A stretch of DNA of 64,000 nt from Flavobacterium cucumis (GCF_900148835.1 NZ_FRYK01000001.1:558001-622000), one strand, 5' to 3'. Shown: positions 15,029 to 25,494, counted from the stretch's first letter. Translations and numbers: made by a program. The notes: a model not told the origin generated them from the letters alone.

Positions 15029-17512
15029 ATGAAATATTTTTGGCTTTTTTTGTGCTTCTTAATAACCAATAGTTTTGTAGCACAAACCAAAATTAAAGGA
15101 CAAGTTATCGACTTTGATTCTAAAGTACCTATCGCTTTTGCCTCTATAACGTATAATAATAAAAAACTCCATGCGGATTGGGAAGGAAAATTCACAATCG
15201 AAGTAAAGGATTATAAACTTCCTATAAAAGTCAATTTTAAAGGATATTACGAAAAAATAACCTATCCCGAACCAAAAACCATTAATATTACCATAAAACT
15301 GGTAACGGACTTGAATGAGAAAAAACCCGAAATTTTCACCGAAAACAAAGTCAACAACATCATCAAAAAAGTAATTGAAAACAGAAAGTCAAATGACCCA
15401 GAAAAAAGCTTATCAAGTTTTCAATATAAAAATTACGAATATGTTCAAGTAACAGCAAATCCAGATAGTATTTCTTCAAAAATTGATACGATTTACAAAA
15501 AAAGATTATTGAGAAAACCAATAATTAAATTGGATTCTACAAATTACAAGTTCAAAAAATTCTCAGAAAAGCAGCACTTGTACCAAACAGAAAAAGTTAA
15601 TTTAATTCAACATACCCAAAAGCAAAGTAAAGAAACCATTCTTGCTACTCGAATGGCTGGTTTTCAACAACCTGTTTATGAATATTTAGGTTTGAAACTA
15701 ATTTCTTATTCGGTTTACGAAAATCCGTTTGAGATTTTAGAAATTCCTGTTCAAAATCCGATTTCTAATTTTGGAAGAAGACTTTACAATTACAAATTAA
15801 TTGATACTGTAAAAATAGAAGGAAGAAGCACATATCGAATTTACTTTGAGCCTAAAAAACTAAACGCTAATAGATTAAGAGGTTTGCTTTACATTGATAG
15901 TCAAAACTATGCAATTGCTAAAGCTCATTTTCGAATTTATGGAGTTGTAAACATTAACGCAACTTACACTTTTGATTACCGAAAAGATATCGCCATTTGG
16001 TTTCCAAAAAACAGAAAATTTAGAGTTTCGAAAGGAAATAATCATGAAGACATCAAGATTTTAGGCGGTACTATAAAATTTAGTTCGGATTTAGAAGAAT
16101 TAGAAAGCAAAAATGCTACAGATCAAGCCTATGTAAACATCGAATCCACACCGTTTGATATTGAAATAAACAAAGATATAACTATTTCAAAACCAAGAGT
16201 AAAAATAGAGGTTCCTGAAAAAAGTTTAAAAAGAGACAATGAATACTGGAGCAGCTTCAAAAAAGATTCCTTAGACAAAAGAAAACTTCGTACTTACACT
16301 TCTATTGATAGTTTATCCCTTTCAGAGAGAATCGAACATAAAGTTTTTCTTGGCAGAAAAATCATTAATGGTTATTTTCCAATTTCAATTTTTGATGTTG
16401 ATTTAAGAAGTATTGTGAAATTCAATAACTTTGAGGGGTTCAGATTAGGATTAGGAGCTACTACCAATACCAAATGGTCTGAGAAATATAAAGTTGCTTT
16501 CTACGGTGCTTATGGTTTAAAAGATGATGAATTAAAATTTGGGATTACCCCTTCTTATCTAGTGGATAAAAAAACCGAGACATGGGTTAGTGCGTCTTAT
16601 TCCAATGATATCTTTGAAATCGCCCAAACAAATTTTGTAACCGATTCTAGAAGATTTAAAATTTATGATCCACGCCCCATCAATATTTCTACATTTTATA
16701 ACAACAAATTAAGTGTCTTATCTCTAGAAAGTAAGTTATTCCCTAAAACAACCAGTTATTTTGGAATTTCACACAATGAAATCCAACCTCTTTTTGATTA
16801 TACTTTTATCAATGACAATCAAGCTTACACTAAATACACAATAGCAGCAGCTCAATTCGCTCTTCAATGGAATCCATTTAGTAATTATATGCAAACTCCT
16901 ATGGGTAAAATTGAATATGAAAAACGGCATCCAAAATTTTCATTACAATTAACACAAACATTACCCAGTATTTTAGATAATGATTTTACGTTTACCAAAG
17001 TTGATTTTAAAACCTATTACGAATTACCTTATTTATCGGGTCAAAAGAGTTCTGTCTTACTTCAAACAGGTATTGCATTTGGAGATGTCCCCATCACGCA
17101 TTTATATAGCATTGTTCCAAACAACTTAAATCGAGAAGCCATCTTACAACGAATTACTTTTGCAGGAAAAAACAGTTTTGAAACCATGTATTTTAATGAA
17201 TTTTTCTCCAACAAATATGCCTCATTACAATTAAAACACACTTTTAACAAAATTCGTCTTGGCTATAAGATCAATCCTGAATTTACGATTGTTACACGAA
17301 TGGCTGTAGGTTCAAACAATAAAAACAACCAACATATAGGTATTGCTTATAAAACACTTGAAAAAGGATTCTTTGAAAGTGGCGTAGAATGCAACAAAAT
17401 TTTCAAAGGTTTTGGCCTTGTTGCTTTTTATAGATATGGAGAAAACCAACTGGCTAACTTCGATGATAATATCGCTATAAAAATATCGTATTATTTAGAT
17501 TTGGGCCTTTAA
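15029..17512 (+). CDS. DUF5686 family outer-membrane protein with carboxypeptidase-regulatory N-domain
   Basis: The signal peptide (MKYFWLFLCFLITNSFVAQ) is followed by a carboxypeptidase-regulatory-like beta-sandwich (about residues 22-100). A long DUF5686 region and a C-terminal series of amphipathic strands ending DLGL look like an outer-membrane barrel. The total of 827 residues and this order are typical of a family widespread in Bacteroidetes. Function is unknown; members are thought to be surface or outer-membrane proteins. It has its own upstream terminator and promoter-like element, so it is probably a single-gene unit. Confidence 0.85.
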   Translation: MKYFWLFLCFLITNSFVAQTKIKGQVIDFDSKVPIAFASITYNNKKLHADWEGKFTIEVKDYKLPIKVNFKGYYEKITYPEPKTINITIKLVTDLNEKKPEIFTENKVNNIIKKVIENRKSNDPEKSLSSFQYKNYEYVQVTANPDSISSKIDTIYKKRLLRKPIIKLDSTNYKFKKFSEKQHLYQTEKVNLIQHTQKQSKETILATRMAGFQQPVYEYLGLKLISYSVYENPFEILEIPVQNPISNFGRRLYNYKLIDTVKIEGRSTYRIYFEPKKLNANRLRGLLYIDSQNYAIAKAHFRIYGVVNINATYTFDYRKDIAIWFPKNRKFRVSKGNNHEDIKILGGTIKFSSDLEELESKNATDQAYVNIESTPFDIEINKDITISKPRVKIEVPEKSLKRDNEYWSSFKKDSLDKRKLRTYTSIDSLSLSERIEHKVFLGRKIINGYFPISIFDVDLRSIVKFNNFEGFRLGLGATTNTKWSEKYKVAFYGAYGLKDDELKFGITPSYLVDKKTETWVSASYSNDIFEIAQTNFVTDSRRFKIYDPRPINISTFYNNKLSVLSLESKLFPKTTSYFGISHNEIQPLFDYTFINDNQAYTKYTIAAAQFALQWNPFSNYMQTPMGKIEYEKRHPKFSLQLTQTLPSILDNDFTFTKVDFKTYYELPYLSGQKSSVLLQTGIAFGDVPITHLYSIVPNNLNREAILQRITFAGKNSFETMYFNEFFSNKYASLQLKHTFNKIRLGYKINPEFTIVTRMAVGSNNKNNQHIGIAYKTLEKGFFESGVECNKIFKGFGLVAFYRYGENQLANFDDNIAIKISYYLDLGL

Positions 17513-17562
17513 ATTTATTTTAATTGTTTGCCTTCTAAACCAATAAATTAAGCAATATTTAC

Positions 17563-17570
17563 TACCTTTG
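17563..17570 (+). promoter_or_regulatory. -7 promoter element for the MMPL exporter gene
   Basis: TACCTTTG matches TAnnTTTG and ends 18 bases before the ATG at 17589. No TTG lies at 17-23 bases upstream. Confidence 0.45.
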
Positions 17571-17588
17571 CACCTTAATTTTTGAGAG

Positions 17589-20000
17589 ATGTTAAAGTGG
17601 TTAAGTACCAGTTTCTGGGATTATATTGCCCGTAAAATTTTAAGAAATCGTGTTTTTCTTTTAATACTTGTTTTGGCGTTTACTGTATTTATGGCGTCTC
17701 AATGGCAAAACATGCGTTTTACCTTTACCGAAGCCAATTTATTACCTGATGATCATGAAGTAAATATTCAGTACAATTCTTTTTTAGAAAAATTTGGTGA
17801 AGAAGGAAATTTAGTTGTCCTAGGTTTTAAAGATGAAAACTTCTTTTCTGAAAAAAACTATAAAGCTTGGGAAAAGTTTGTAGCTGAAATTAAGAAAGAC
17901 AAAGCAACCGAGCTAACGCTTTCGATAGAAGACTTACGCGTCTTAGAAAAAGATACTGTTGCACAAAAATTCAAACTTGTTTCTTTTGTGAATAATGACA
18001 GTATATCTGATCGTTACTTAAAACGCAAAGAAAAAGAGTTCTTTAATGATTTACCCTTTTACGAAGGGATGCTTTTTAATAAAGAAAGTGGTGCTGTTCG
18101 ATTTGCTGTTTATTTAGACAAAAAAATTGTAAATACTCCCGCTAGAAAAGAGTTCATTGAAAAACACCTGAGTCAGGAAAAAATTAGTGCCTTTGAAAAA
18201 GAAACAGGACTAGACCTTCGTGTTTCTGGAATGCCATACATAAGAACCTTAAATGCCAATAGTATCATTAGTGAAATAGGTTTGTTTGTAGGAGCTGCTC
18301 TTGGAATTACCTCATTGTTGTTTTTCTTCTTTTTTAGAAGTTTTAGAGCCACTCTCATTTCAATGTTTGTGGTTGTGATTGGTGTCATGTGGTCCTTTGG
18401 TACGCTTGGTCTTTTAAACTATGAAATTACAGTTTTAACCGCTATTATTCCACCTTTAATCATTGTAATTGGAATTCCAAATTGTATTTTCCTGATAAAT
18501 AAGTACCAACAAGAAATTAAAAATCACGGAAACAAAGCAAAATCATTGCAACGTGTTATTTCTAAAGTAGGTAATGCTACGTTGTTAACAAACTTAACTA
18601 CTGCGGCTGGTTTTGGGACCTTTATTTTGACCGATAGTAAATTACTGAGTGAATTTGGGGTTGTAGCATCATTAAACATTGTCTTTTTATTCATTCTATG
18701 TTTGATTATAATTCCTATAGTTTATAGTTATCTACCAATGCCGAAAGAGAAGCATCTTGCTCATTTAGGAAAAAATTACATGGCAAAATTCATTTATTGG
18801 ATTGAAAACACGATTAGACATCATCGAGTCGCTGTTTTTTCTACGGCTATTGGGATTTTAGTATTGGGAATTATAGGTATTTACCAAATCAAAATATCAG
18901 GAAGTATTATTGAAGATATGCCCAAAAAAGCACCTTTCTTTAAGGATATTCTGTTTTATGAAAAAGAATTTGACGGGGTTATGCCTCTCGAGATTGTAAT
19001 TGATACAAAAAGACCAAAAGGAGCGCTTAAATCTGTTACATTAAGGCGAATTGAAGAACTACAAGAAACAATTATTGAAATTCCTGAATTATCAAAACCT
19101 GTTTCAATTGTAAATTTAGTGAAATATTCCAAACAAGCTTACTATAACGGCAATCCTGAATTCTATGAATTACCTACAAAACAAGAGGAAGCATTTATCT
19201 TAACTTATATTAAAAATTCAACCCAAAAAGGGAATGAAAACATGCTTAAAAGCTATGTTGATAGCACAGGTCAATATGCTCGGATAACCACTTTTATGCG
19301 AGACATCGGAACCGATAAAATGAAAAAAATTGAAGAACGTTTACATGACAAAATAAATCATATTTTTCCAAAAGAACGTTATGAAGTTTCCCTAACTGGA
19401 AAAGCTTATGTTTTTGAAAAAGGAACCCATTACCTAATTGACAATTTAGTACAATCTTTACTTTTTGCTATTGTTCTTATTTCTATGTTAATGGCGTATA
19501 TGTTCCGCTCATTTAAAATGATAATTGTATCTTTATTACCTAACATTCTACCATTGGTAATGACTGCTGGGCTAATGGGTTATTTTGGAATCCCAATTAA
19601 ACCTTCTACAATTTTAGTATTCAGTATTGCTTTTGGAATCTCTGTAGACGACACTATTCACTTTTTAGCAAAATACCGTCAAGAATTAAAAGCGAATAAT
19701 TGGAAAATAAAACGTTCGGTTTATGCTACATTAAAAGAAGCAGGGATTAGCATGTTTTATACTTCTGTAGTGTTATTTTTTGGGTTCTCAGTTTTTACTT
19801 TATCTAGCTTTGGAGGAACTGTTGCATTGGGGGGATTAGTAGCAACTACTTTACTTTTCGCAATGTTATCTAATCTAATTTTGCTACCTGCATTATTACT
19901 TTCACTAGATAAAACCATAGCTAACCAGCAAGAATTTTTGGAACCTACATTGGATATTTTAGCAGAAGATATTGAAGAAGAAAATTCAATCGAGAAATAG
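17589..20000 (+). CDS. MMPL/RND-superfamily exporter
   Basis: The 803-residue membrane protein has the duplicated RND topology. One membrane helix (about 22-38) is followed by a large periplasmic domain and five clustered helices (about 225-380). A second copy then has a helix (about 415-433), a periplasmic domain and five helices (about 620-785). Substrate-path helices carry IIPPLIIVIGIPNCIFLINKY and, in the second half, IAFGISVDDTIHFLAKY with the expected acidic pair. There is no adaptor or TolC gene beside it, so it probably works alone as in the MMPL or hopanoid-transporter-like group, perhaps moving lipids. Its stop directly abuts the promoter element of asnS. Confidence 0.85.
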   Translation: MLKWLSTSFWDYIARKILRNRVFLLILVLAFTVFMASQWQNMRFTFTEANLLPDDHEVNIQYNSFLEKFGEEGNLVVLGFKDENFFSEKNYKAWEKFVAEIKKDKATELTLSIEDLRVLEKDTVAQKFKLVSFVNNDSISDRYLKRKEKEFFNDLPFYEGMLFNKESGAVRFAVYLDKKIVNTPARKEFIEKHLSQEKISAFEKETGLDLRVSGMPYIRTLNANSIISEIGLFVGAALGITSLLFFFFFRSFRATLISMFVVVIGVMWSFGTLGLLNYEITVLTAIIPPLIIVIGIPNCIFLINKYQQEIKNHGNKAKSLQRVISKVGNATLLTNLTTAAGFGTFILTDSKLLSEFGVVASLNIVFLFILCLIIIPIVYSYLPMPKEKHLAHLGKNYMAKFIYWIENTIRHHRVAVFSTAIGILVLGIIGIYQIKISGSIIEDMPKKAPFFKDILFYEKEFDGVMPLEIVIDTKRPKGALKSVTLRRIEELQETIIEIPELSKPVSIVNLVKYSKQAYYNGNPEFYELPTKQEEAFILTYIKNSTQKGNENMLKSYVDSTGQYARITTFMRDIGTDKMKKIEERLHDKINHIFPKERYEVSLTGKAYVFEKGTHYLIDNLVQSLLFAIVLISMLMAYMFRSFKMIIVSLLPNILPLVMTAGLMGYFGIPIKPSTILVFSIAFGISVDDTIHFLAKYRQELKANNWKIKRSVYATLKEAGISMFYTSVVLFFGFSVFTLSSFGGTVALGGLVATTLLFAMLSNLILLPALLLSLDKTIANQQEFLEPTLDILAEDIEEENSIEK

Positions 20001-20008
20001 TATATTTG
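20001..20008 (+). promoter_or_regulatory. -7 promoter element for asnS
   Basis: TATATTTG starts on the base after the preceding stop codon and lies 22 bases before the asnS ATG. The nearest upstream TTG is 26 bases away, slightly too far. Confidence 0.45.
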
Positions 20009-20030
20009 TATTTTAAAATCATAAATCGAA

Positions 20031-21479
20031 ATGAAACACTCAAAAGTTATAGACCTTTTAAACAGCACGAAAATATTACATGAAGTAACAGCAAAAGGTT
20101 GGGTTAGAACATTTAGAAATAATCAATTTATTGCATTGAACGATGGTTCAACCATTCACAACATTCAGTGTGTTGTAGATTTTGAAAATACACCCGATGA
20201 AACGTTAAAAAGAATAACTACAGGAGCTGCTATTTGCGTAACTGGAACCCTAGCTGAAAGCCGTGGTGCCGGACAAAAAGTAGAAATTCAAGTAACAAAA
20301 TTAGAGATTTTAGGTGATAGCGATGCGGAGAAATTCCCGATGCAACCCAAAAAACACTCCTTAGAATTTTTACGCGAAAATGCCCATTTACGTGTAAGAA
20401 CAAATGCTTTTGGAGCTATTATGCGTGTGCGTTCAACATTAGCATTTGCAGTGCATCAATATTTTCAAGAAAAAGGTTTTTTCTATGTAAATACGCCTAT
20501 CATTACGGGTTCAGATGCAGAAGGTGCCGGAGAAATGTTTCAAGTAACTTCTCTACCAATTGATGGCTCTGCTCCAAGAAATGAAGACGGAAGCATTAAC
20601 TACAAAGAAGATTTCTTCGGAAAACAAACGAATTTAACCGTTTCTGGACAATTAGAAGGAGAAACTTTTGCAATGGCTTTAGGTCAAATTTATACTTTTG
20701 GGCCAACATTCCGTGCAGAGAATTCAAACACTTCACGTCACTTAGCTGAATTTTGGATGATTGAACCAGAAGTCGCTTTCAATGATTTAGCTGACAATAT
20801 GGATTTGGCTGAAGATTTCATTAAATACGTTATCAAATATACCGTTGCTAAATGTGGTGATGATTTAAAATTCTTAGAAAGCAGGTTGTTAGAAGAAGAA
20901 AAAGCAAAACCACAAGCTGAAAGAAGTGAAATGTCGCTTTTAGAAAAATTAAGCTTTGTATTAGACAACAACTTCAAGCGTGTTTCTTACACCGAAGCTA
21001 TTGATATTCTAAAAGATTCAACACCAAATAAAAAGAAAAAATTCCAATATATTATTAACGAATGGGGTGCTGATTTACAAAGTGAGCACGAGCGTTTTTT
21101 AGTAGAAAAACACTTCAAATGTCCGGTAATTTTATTCGATTATCCCGCAAAAATTAAAGCGTTTTACATGCGTTTGAACGACAATACTGAGCCAGGAAAA
21201 GAAACTGTTAGAGCAATGGATATTTTATTCCCTGGAATTGGAGAAATCGTTGGAGGTTCACAAAGAGAAGAGCGTTACGATGTATTAGTTGAAAAAATGA
21301 AAGCTTTAGGAATTGACGAAGAAGAACTTTGGTGGTATTTAGATACAAGAAGATTCGGTTCAGCTGTTCACTCTGGTTTCGGATTAGGTTTTGAAAGATT
21401 AGTCCTTTTTGTAACGGGAATGAGCAACATTAGAGACGTTATTCCGTTCCCAAGAACACCGCAAAACGCAGAATTCTAA
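20031..21479 (+). CDS. asnS: Asparagine--tRNA ligase
   Basis: This class IIb synthetase charges tRNA-Asn. It has an N-terminal OB-fold anticodon-binding domain ([18 protein letters not shown]) and a class II core with [21 protein letters not shown] (motif 1/2 region) and [21 protein letters not shown]. Motif 3 is [16 protein letters not shown] near the C-terminus, followed by the typical end [14 protein letters not shown]. The AsnRS-type ending and length of 482 residues separate it from the AspRS encoded at 56465. The gene appears to have its own promoter. A heptamer array separates it from rpoN. Confidence 0.97.
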   Translation: MKHSKVIDLLNSTKILHEVTAKGWVRTFRNNQFIALNDGSTIHNIQCVVDFENTPDETLKRITTGAAICVTGTLAESRGAGQKVEIQVTKLEILGDSDAEKFPMQPKKHSLEFLRENAHLRVRTNAFGAIMRVRSTLAFAVHQYFQEKGFFYVNTPIITGSDAEGAGEMFQVTSLPIDGSAPRNEDGSINYKEDFFGKQTNLTVSGQLEGETFAMALGQIYTFGPTFRAENSNTSRHLAEFWMIEPEVAFNDLADNMDLAEDFIKYVIKYTVAKCGDDLKFLESRLLEEEKAKPQAERSEMSLLEKLSFVLDNNFKRVSYTEAIDILKDSTPNKKKKFQYIINEWGADLQSEHERFLVEKHFKCPVILFDYPAKIKAFYMRLNDNTEPGKETVRAMDILFPGIGEIVGGSQREERYDVLVEKMKALGIDEEELWWYLDTRRFGSAVHSGFGLGFERLVLFVTGMSNIRDVIPFPRTPQNAEF

Positions 21480-21487
21480 AAATAGTT

Positions 21488-21550
21488 GTTTCAAGTTTCA
21501 GGTTTCAGGTTGTTTTTGTTAGACAACTTGAAACTTTAAACCTTAAACTT
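21488..21550. repeat. Opposed heptamer array before rpoN
   Basis: Left arm GTTTCAA, GTTTCAG, GTTTCAG, GTT (21488-21511). Right arm AACTTGA, AACTTTA, AACCTTA, AACTT (21525-21550). The array lies between asnS and rpoN and ends 13 nt before the rpoN ATG. Confidence 0.85.
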
Positions 21551-21563
21551 TTATACAAAAAAA

Positions 21564-23027
21564 ATGCTTAAACACAGTTTACAATTTAAATTATCTCAAA
21601 AATTATCGCCTCAACAAATTCAGTTGATGAAATTGATTCAATTGCCTACTCAAGCTTTTGAGCAACGTCTTCAGGAAGAATTAGTGGAGAATCCTGCTTT
21701 GGAAGAAAGTAGCACGGAAGACAATTACGATTTAGATGATTATGAAAGTAACACTGATGATTACGAAGACTACGACAGCGAACACATTGATACGGGTGAC
21801 ATCAATATAGATGAATATCTAAGTAATGATGAAACGCCAGATTATAAGTACCAAACCAATAATTACAGTGATGACGATGAAGACAAAACAATGCCATTTG
21901 CGGCCCCAGTAAGCTTTCATCAGGATTTAATTAATCAGTTAAATACCTTTATTTTAACTGATGAAGAACGTGATATTGCAGAATTTTTGGTAGGTAGCAT
22001 CGACGATATGGGTTACATCAGACGCACAATTCAAGATATTGTAGACGATATGGCTTTCACCCAAGGCATTTATACTAATGAAGCGACTGTAGAGCGGATT
22101 TTACATTTAGTGCAAGATTTAGAACCTGCCGGTGTTGGAGCACGCGATTTACAAGAATGTTTGTTATTGCAATTAAAACACAAAACACCTTCAGATTCAA
22201 TTACTTTAGCTATAAATGTGATTGATCAACAATTTGATGCATTTACCAAAAAACATTACGATAAACTGTTGCAAAAATTTGATGTTTCCCAACAACAACT
22301 TCGTAAAGCAATTGACGAAATTGAAAAACTAAATCCAAAACCAGGAGGAAGTTTCGATGGTAATCAAAAAGCGATAGAACATATTGTACCTGATTTCACT
22401 ATTCGAATTATTGATGGGGAATTAGAACTTTCATTAAACGGTAGAAATGCTCCAGAATTACACGTTTCTAAAGATTATCAAGAAATGTTGCAGAGTTACA
22501 AAGATACTTCCGAAAAGTCTAATACACAAAAAGATGCCGTTCAGTTCATCAAACAAAAATTAGATTCAGCAAAATGGTTTATTGATGCAATTAAACAGCG
22601 TCAGGAAACCTTATTTGTTACGATGAATGCTATAATGCATTATCAAAAAGAATATTTTTTAGAAGGAGAGGAAACCAAACTTCGTCCGATGATTCTAAAA
22701 GATATTGCCGATATGGTAGGATTAGATATTTCAACCGTTTCTCGTGTAGCAAATAGCAAATATGTTGATACACCTTATGGAACTAAATTAATTAAAGAAT
22801 TCTTCAGTGAATCCATGACAAACGACCAAGGAGAAGAAGTTTCAACTATTGAAATTAAAAACATCTTACAGCAGGTAATTTCAGAAGAGGATAAGAGAAA
22901 ACCACTTCCTGATGATCAACTAGCTGAAATTTTAAAAGAACGAGGTTACCCAATAGCAAGAAGAACTATCGCAAAATACCGTGAGCAACTAGATATTCCG
23001 GTTGCACGATTGCGAAAGAAAATATAA
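21564..23027 (+). CDS. rpoN: RNA polymerase sigma-54 factor
   Basis: The 487-residue protein has the three sigma-54 regions. Region I is the Gln/Leu-rich MLKHSLQFKLSQKLSPQQIQ and following helices (about 1-50). Region II is acidic and Asp/Tyr-rich (about 52-110). The core-binding and DNA-binding region III contains the HTH (MVGLDISTVSRVANSKYV) and the RpoN box ARRTIAKYRE near residue 470. It requires an AAA+ enhancer-binding activator, none of which is in this window. The gene for a PAP2-like membrane protein starts 6 bases after its stop, so they form a unit. Confidence 0.96.
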   Translation: MLKHSLQFKLSQKLSPQQIQLMKLIQLPTQAFEQRLQEELVENPALEESSTEDNYDLDDYESNTDDYEDYDSEHIDTGDINIDEYLSNDETPDYKYQTNNYSDDDEDKTMPFAAPVSFHQDLINQLNTFILTDEERDIAEFLVGSIDDMGYIRRTIQDIVDDMAFTQGIYTNEATVERILHLVQDLEPAGVGARDLQECLLLQLKHKTPSDSITLAINVIDQQFDAFTKKHYDKLLQKFDVSQQQLRKAIDEIEKLNPKPGGSFDGNQKAIEHIVPDFTIRIIDGELELSLNGRNAPELHVSKDYQEMLQSYKDTSEKSNTQKDAVQFIKQKLDSAKWFIDAIKQRQETLFVTMNAIMHYQKEYFLEGEETKLRPMILKDIADMVGLDISTVSRVANSKYVDTPYGTKLIKEFFSESMTNDQGEEVSTIEIKNILQQVISEEDKRKPLPDDQLAEILKERGYPIARRTIAKYREQLDIPVARLRKKI

Positions 23028-23033
23028 AGAAAG

Positions 23034-23645
23034 ATGGATTTAAAAAAAATATTACCCGTTTTCTCCTATATTTTTCACCCCATATTTGTTTCCTTATATG
23101 GAACTTTATTTTTCTTTTTAATAACCAATTCATTTTTTTACAACTCGCAAATCATTGTAACGTTAATTCAAGTAGCAATCTTAACCTTGTTATTACCTTT
23201 GTCAATGTATTTCTTATTTCGATCATTAGGAGTTGTTAGTTCGTTTACGGAAGCCAGCATTAGTGAAAGGAAAATGCCGATTGCTGTTCAGTCAATTTTA
23301 TTGTTTGTTCTGATTAAATTTAGTGTTTCAAGAGATACAGTAGCAGAACTGTATTTCTTCTTTCTTGGCGGGTTTTTTAGTAGTGTAATCGTTTTAGCAA
23401 GTGTAATTCTAAAATACAAAGCCAGTTTACACATGATTGGAATTAGTTCATTAACCTGTTTTATTTTTGGCTTAAGCATGTATTACCAAATGCCTTTTAT
23501 AAATCTTGTAGCGTTTTGTATTGTTTGTATGGGATTAGTTGCATCCTCACGATTATACATGAAAGCACATACTTACCCTGAACTTATAGCAGGAGTTATC
23601 ATTGGTGCTGGTCCACAATTGCTTTTATATTCTTATTGGCTATAG
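23034..23645 (+). CDS. Multi-pass membrane protein, probable degenerate PAP2-family
   Basis: The 203-residue protein has about six hydrophobic helices. The segments KASLHMIGISSL and SRLYMKAHTYPELIAGVIIGAGPQ occupy the places of PAP2 phosphatase motifs (SGH and SRxxxxxH). The His and Arg are kept, but the first Lys-rich motif is not recognisable, so phosphatase activity is doubtful. The gene directly follows rpoN and converges on the porT-like gene, overlapping its end by 6 bases (both use the shared CTATAG). Confidence 0.7.
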   Translation: MDLKKILPVFSYIFHPIFVSLYGTLFFFLITNSFFYNSQIIVTLIQVAILTLLLPLSMYFLFRSLGVVSSFTEASISERKMPIAVQSILLFVLIKFSVSRDTVAELYFFFLGGFFSSVIVLASVILKYKASLHMIGISSLTCFIFGLSMYYQMPFINLVAFCIVCMGLVASSRLYMKAHTYPELIAGVIIGAGPQLLLYSYWL

Positions 23646-24308
23646 GATATAAAACTTAAGTCCGATATTAAGAGAAGAAATTTCATTCACTGTTGCCGTC
23701 TTATTTTTATCAAAAATAGGATTTAAAGCATAATACATGTAAGGATTCCATGTATTGAACCCGAAAGACAAATAAAGTCCATATTGCAATCTATTTACAA
23801 TATCCTTTATGTTTTCATTTCCATCACCAAGAATTTCAGATTCATATTTAAGGTTACCATCCAATAAATAACTTACCTTAAAACCCGTATGAATTCGCCA
23901 AAATTTATGACTTGAAGGAGAAGCATTTCTCCATCGTAACTCTAATGGCAGCTCTAGATAATGAAGAATAATTCTACTGCGCACTATTCCAGAATTTGAA
24001 ACAGAAGAATTTGGACTAACGGTTGAAATTTCTATATTTTGCTTTAGATTATTGTAAGAGTAACCCGCTCCTAATGCAATTGACCAATGTCTATTTTTAG
24101 AAATAGGCATGTCTCGGAGAAAACCACCAGTAAAACCAGTTGAAAATGAATACTGACTAAAATTATCAGGTTTTTTTTGAATAAAATTATAAGAGATAGA
24201 CAAATAGAATTGATCTTCTCTAAATAATGAATCTACGACTTTTACATCTGATTGAGAAAACAGAGAACATGATATTGAGAAAAACAATATACTTAAACAA
24301 ATACGCAT
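23640..24308 (-). CDS. PorT-like outer-membrane beta-barrel protein
   Basis: The signal peptide MRICLSILFFSISCSLFSQ is followed by about 200 residues of alternating strands with aromatic girdles (FYLSISYNFIQ, WSIALGAGYSYNNL, YGLYLSFGFNTWNPYMYYAL) and a C-terminal barrel strand ending LKFYIL. Length and pattern fit the PorT/OMP_b-brl_2 group. True PorT/SprT is a component of the type IX secretion machinery, but many relatives have no known role, so I do not give the gene symbol. It lies downstream of the ExbB/ExbD operon, separated by a strong terminator. Confidence 0.75.
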   Translation of the reverse strand: MRICLSILFFSISCSLFSQSDVKVVDSLFREDQFYLSISYNFIQKKPDNFSQYSFSTGFTGGFLRDMPISKNRHWSIALGAGYSYNNLKQNIEISTVSPNSSVSNSGIVRSRIILHYLELPLELRWRNASPSSHKFWRIHTGFKVSYLLDGNLKYESEILGDGNENIKDIVNRLQYGLYLSFGFNTWNPYMYYALNPIFDKNKTATVNEISSLNIGLKFYIL

Positions 24309-24333
24309 TCTAAATGTTTTTTACAAAAGTAAC

Positions 24334-24364
24334 AAAAAAAGGCACGCAAAAATGCGTGCCTTTT
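24334..24364 (-). terminator. Intrinsic terminator of the ExbB/ExbD operon
   Basis: GGCACGCA (24341-24348) pairs with TGCGTGCC (24353-24360), extended by A/T pairs on both sides. Read on the minus strand, it lies 19 bases after the last exbD stop and is followed by seven T. Symmetry also allows use on the plus strand. Confidence 0.85.
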
Positions 24365-24382
24365 ATATAATTAAAAGTAAGA

Positions 24383-24859
24383 TTACTCTTTAACTGGATT
24401 ACCTTGTGTAGTAGTGTAATTAACTTTAAGTTGTTCCACTTTACGTAATTCAAGTTTAATATCACTTACTAATCCCATTTTAACATTCTTATCAATTTTC
24501 AAAGAAGCTGTTAAATACTTTTCATCTGCAGAATTTCTCTGAGCTCTTTCTGTAAGCACAAACTGACGGATATCAGAAGGTGAAGACATTTTATCAGCTA
24601 ACTGAATTCTATCTGAACCACCAAGAGTCGCACGATATCTTTCATTTGGTTTTCCTGCATAGATATACATAATAAATTCTTTCTTATGCAATTTTGCTGT
24701 TTGATCTGCTTTTGGTAGTGTGTTTTCTATTTTCAAATCACTATCTTTCATAGTTGTAGCAGTCATAAAGAAGAATAAAAGCATAAATACAATATCCGGT
24801 AATGCTGCTGTTGAAATCGCAGGTAATTCTCCTGATTTTTTCTTTTTAAACTTAGACAT
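24383..24859 (-). CDS. ExbD-family proton-channel subunit (second copy)
   Basis: The 158-residue protein has a short basic cytoplasmic start, one membrane helix (about 22-40) with the essential Asp22 in PDIVFMLLFFFMTATT, and a periplasmic C-terminal domain. In ExbB/ExbD motors this Asp carries protons to energise TonB. It is the last gene of the exbB-unknown-exbD-exbD operon, 15 bases after the first exbD. Two different ExbD proteins with one ExbB is the usual arrangement in Bacteroidetes. No TonB gene is adjacent. Confidence 0.9.
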   Translation of the reverse strand: MSKFKKKKSGELPAISTAALPDIVFMLLFFFMTATTMKDSDLKIENTLPKADQTAKLHKKEFIMYIYAGKPNERYRATLGGSDRIQLADKMSSPSDIRQFVLTERAQRNSADEKYLTASLKIDKNVKMGLVSDIKLELRKVEQLKVNYTTTQGNPVKE

Positions 24860-24874
24860 AGTTATAATATTCTT

Positions 24875-25492
24875 TTAATTCTTTTTTGGTTCAGCTTCAG
24901 AAAGTCTCATTGGAAACATCTCTTGAATCTTTTTTACTTTAGGTTCTAAATCTTCTCTCAAACCTTCGACTGCTCTTGTTGCTGGATCATTATAGATATA
25001 GTCTAACTCAGTAAAAGACATACCATATCTTTTCTTACTCTCTCTATCTCTTAGATAGTTATAAGCTGCTACTAATTCATTTTGTACAGCAATGTACGTT
25101 TCATAAGATGTTTGACCATCATTATTTAGAGAAATTACTGCATCTAAAGGACTATCAGATGAACTAGCATCTCTTTTTCCTTCACAATAATTACAAACCC
25201 CTTTGCCGTTATTTTCAAGAAAGTCAATTGCAACTTGTCTTAATTCTTTAATATCAACCAATTTTTCTTCAACTAATAATTGATTGTCTTTATTAACTAA
25301 AACTGTTAAAATATTTCTTTCATTTATATTTGGCACAACAGGATTTGGGTCGAAACGAGGCAAGAGTCTGTTAATCCCTTGGTCAACCCCAATAGTAGTA
25401 GTTACCAAGAAGAAAATCAAAAGTAAGAAAGCTATATCTGCCATAGAACCGGCATTTACCTCTGGTGGTAAACCTCTTCCTTTTCTAGCCAT
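24875..25492 (-). CDS. ExbD-family proton-channel subunit (first copy, with CNYC motif)
   Basis: The 205-residue protein has one membrane helix with the proton-path Asp19 (SMADIAFLLLIFFLVTTT) and an enlarged periplasmic domain. That domain carries a CxxC pair, Cys100 and Cys103 in GVCNYCEGKRD, which is absent from the partner ExbD and could form a disulfide or bind a metal. It starts 2 bases after the membrane protein gene upstream and ends 15 bases before the second ExbD. It probably assembles with the ExbB at 25941 and powers TonB-dependent transport. Confidence 0.9.
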   Translation of the reverse strand: MARKGRGLPPEVNAGSMADIAFLLLIFFLVTTTIGVDQGINRLLPRFDPNPVVPNINERNILTVLVNKDNQLLVEEKLVDIKELRQVAIDFLENNGKGVCNYCEGKRDASSSDSPLDAVISLNNDGQTSYETYIAVQNELVAAYNYLRDRESKKRYGMSFTELDYIYNDPATRAVEGLREDLEPKVKKIQEMFPMRLSEAEPKKN

Positions 25493-25494
25493 AA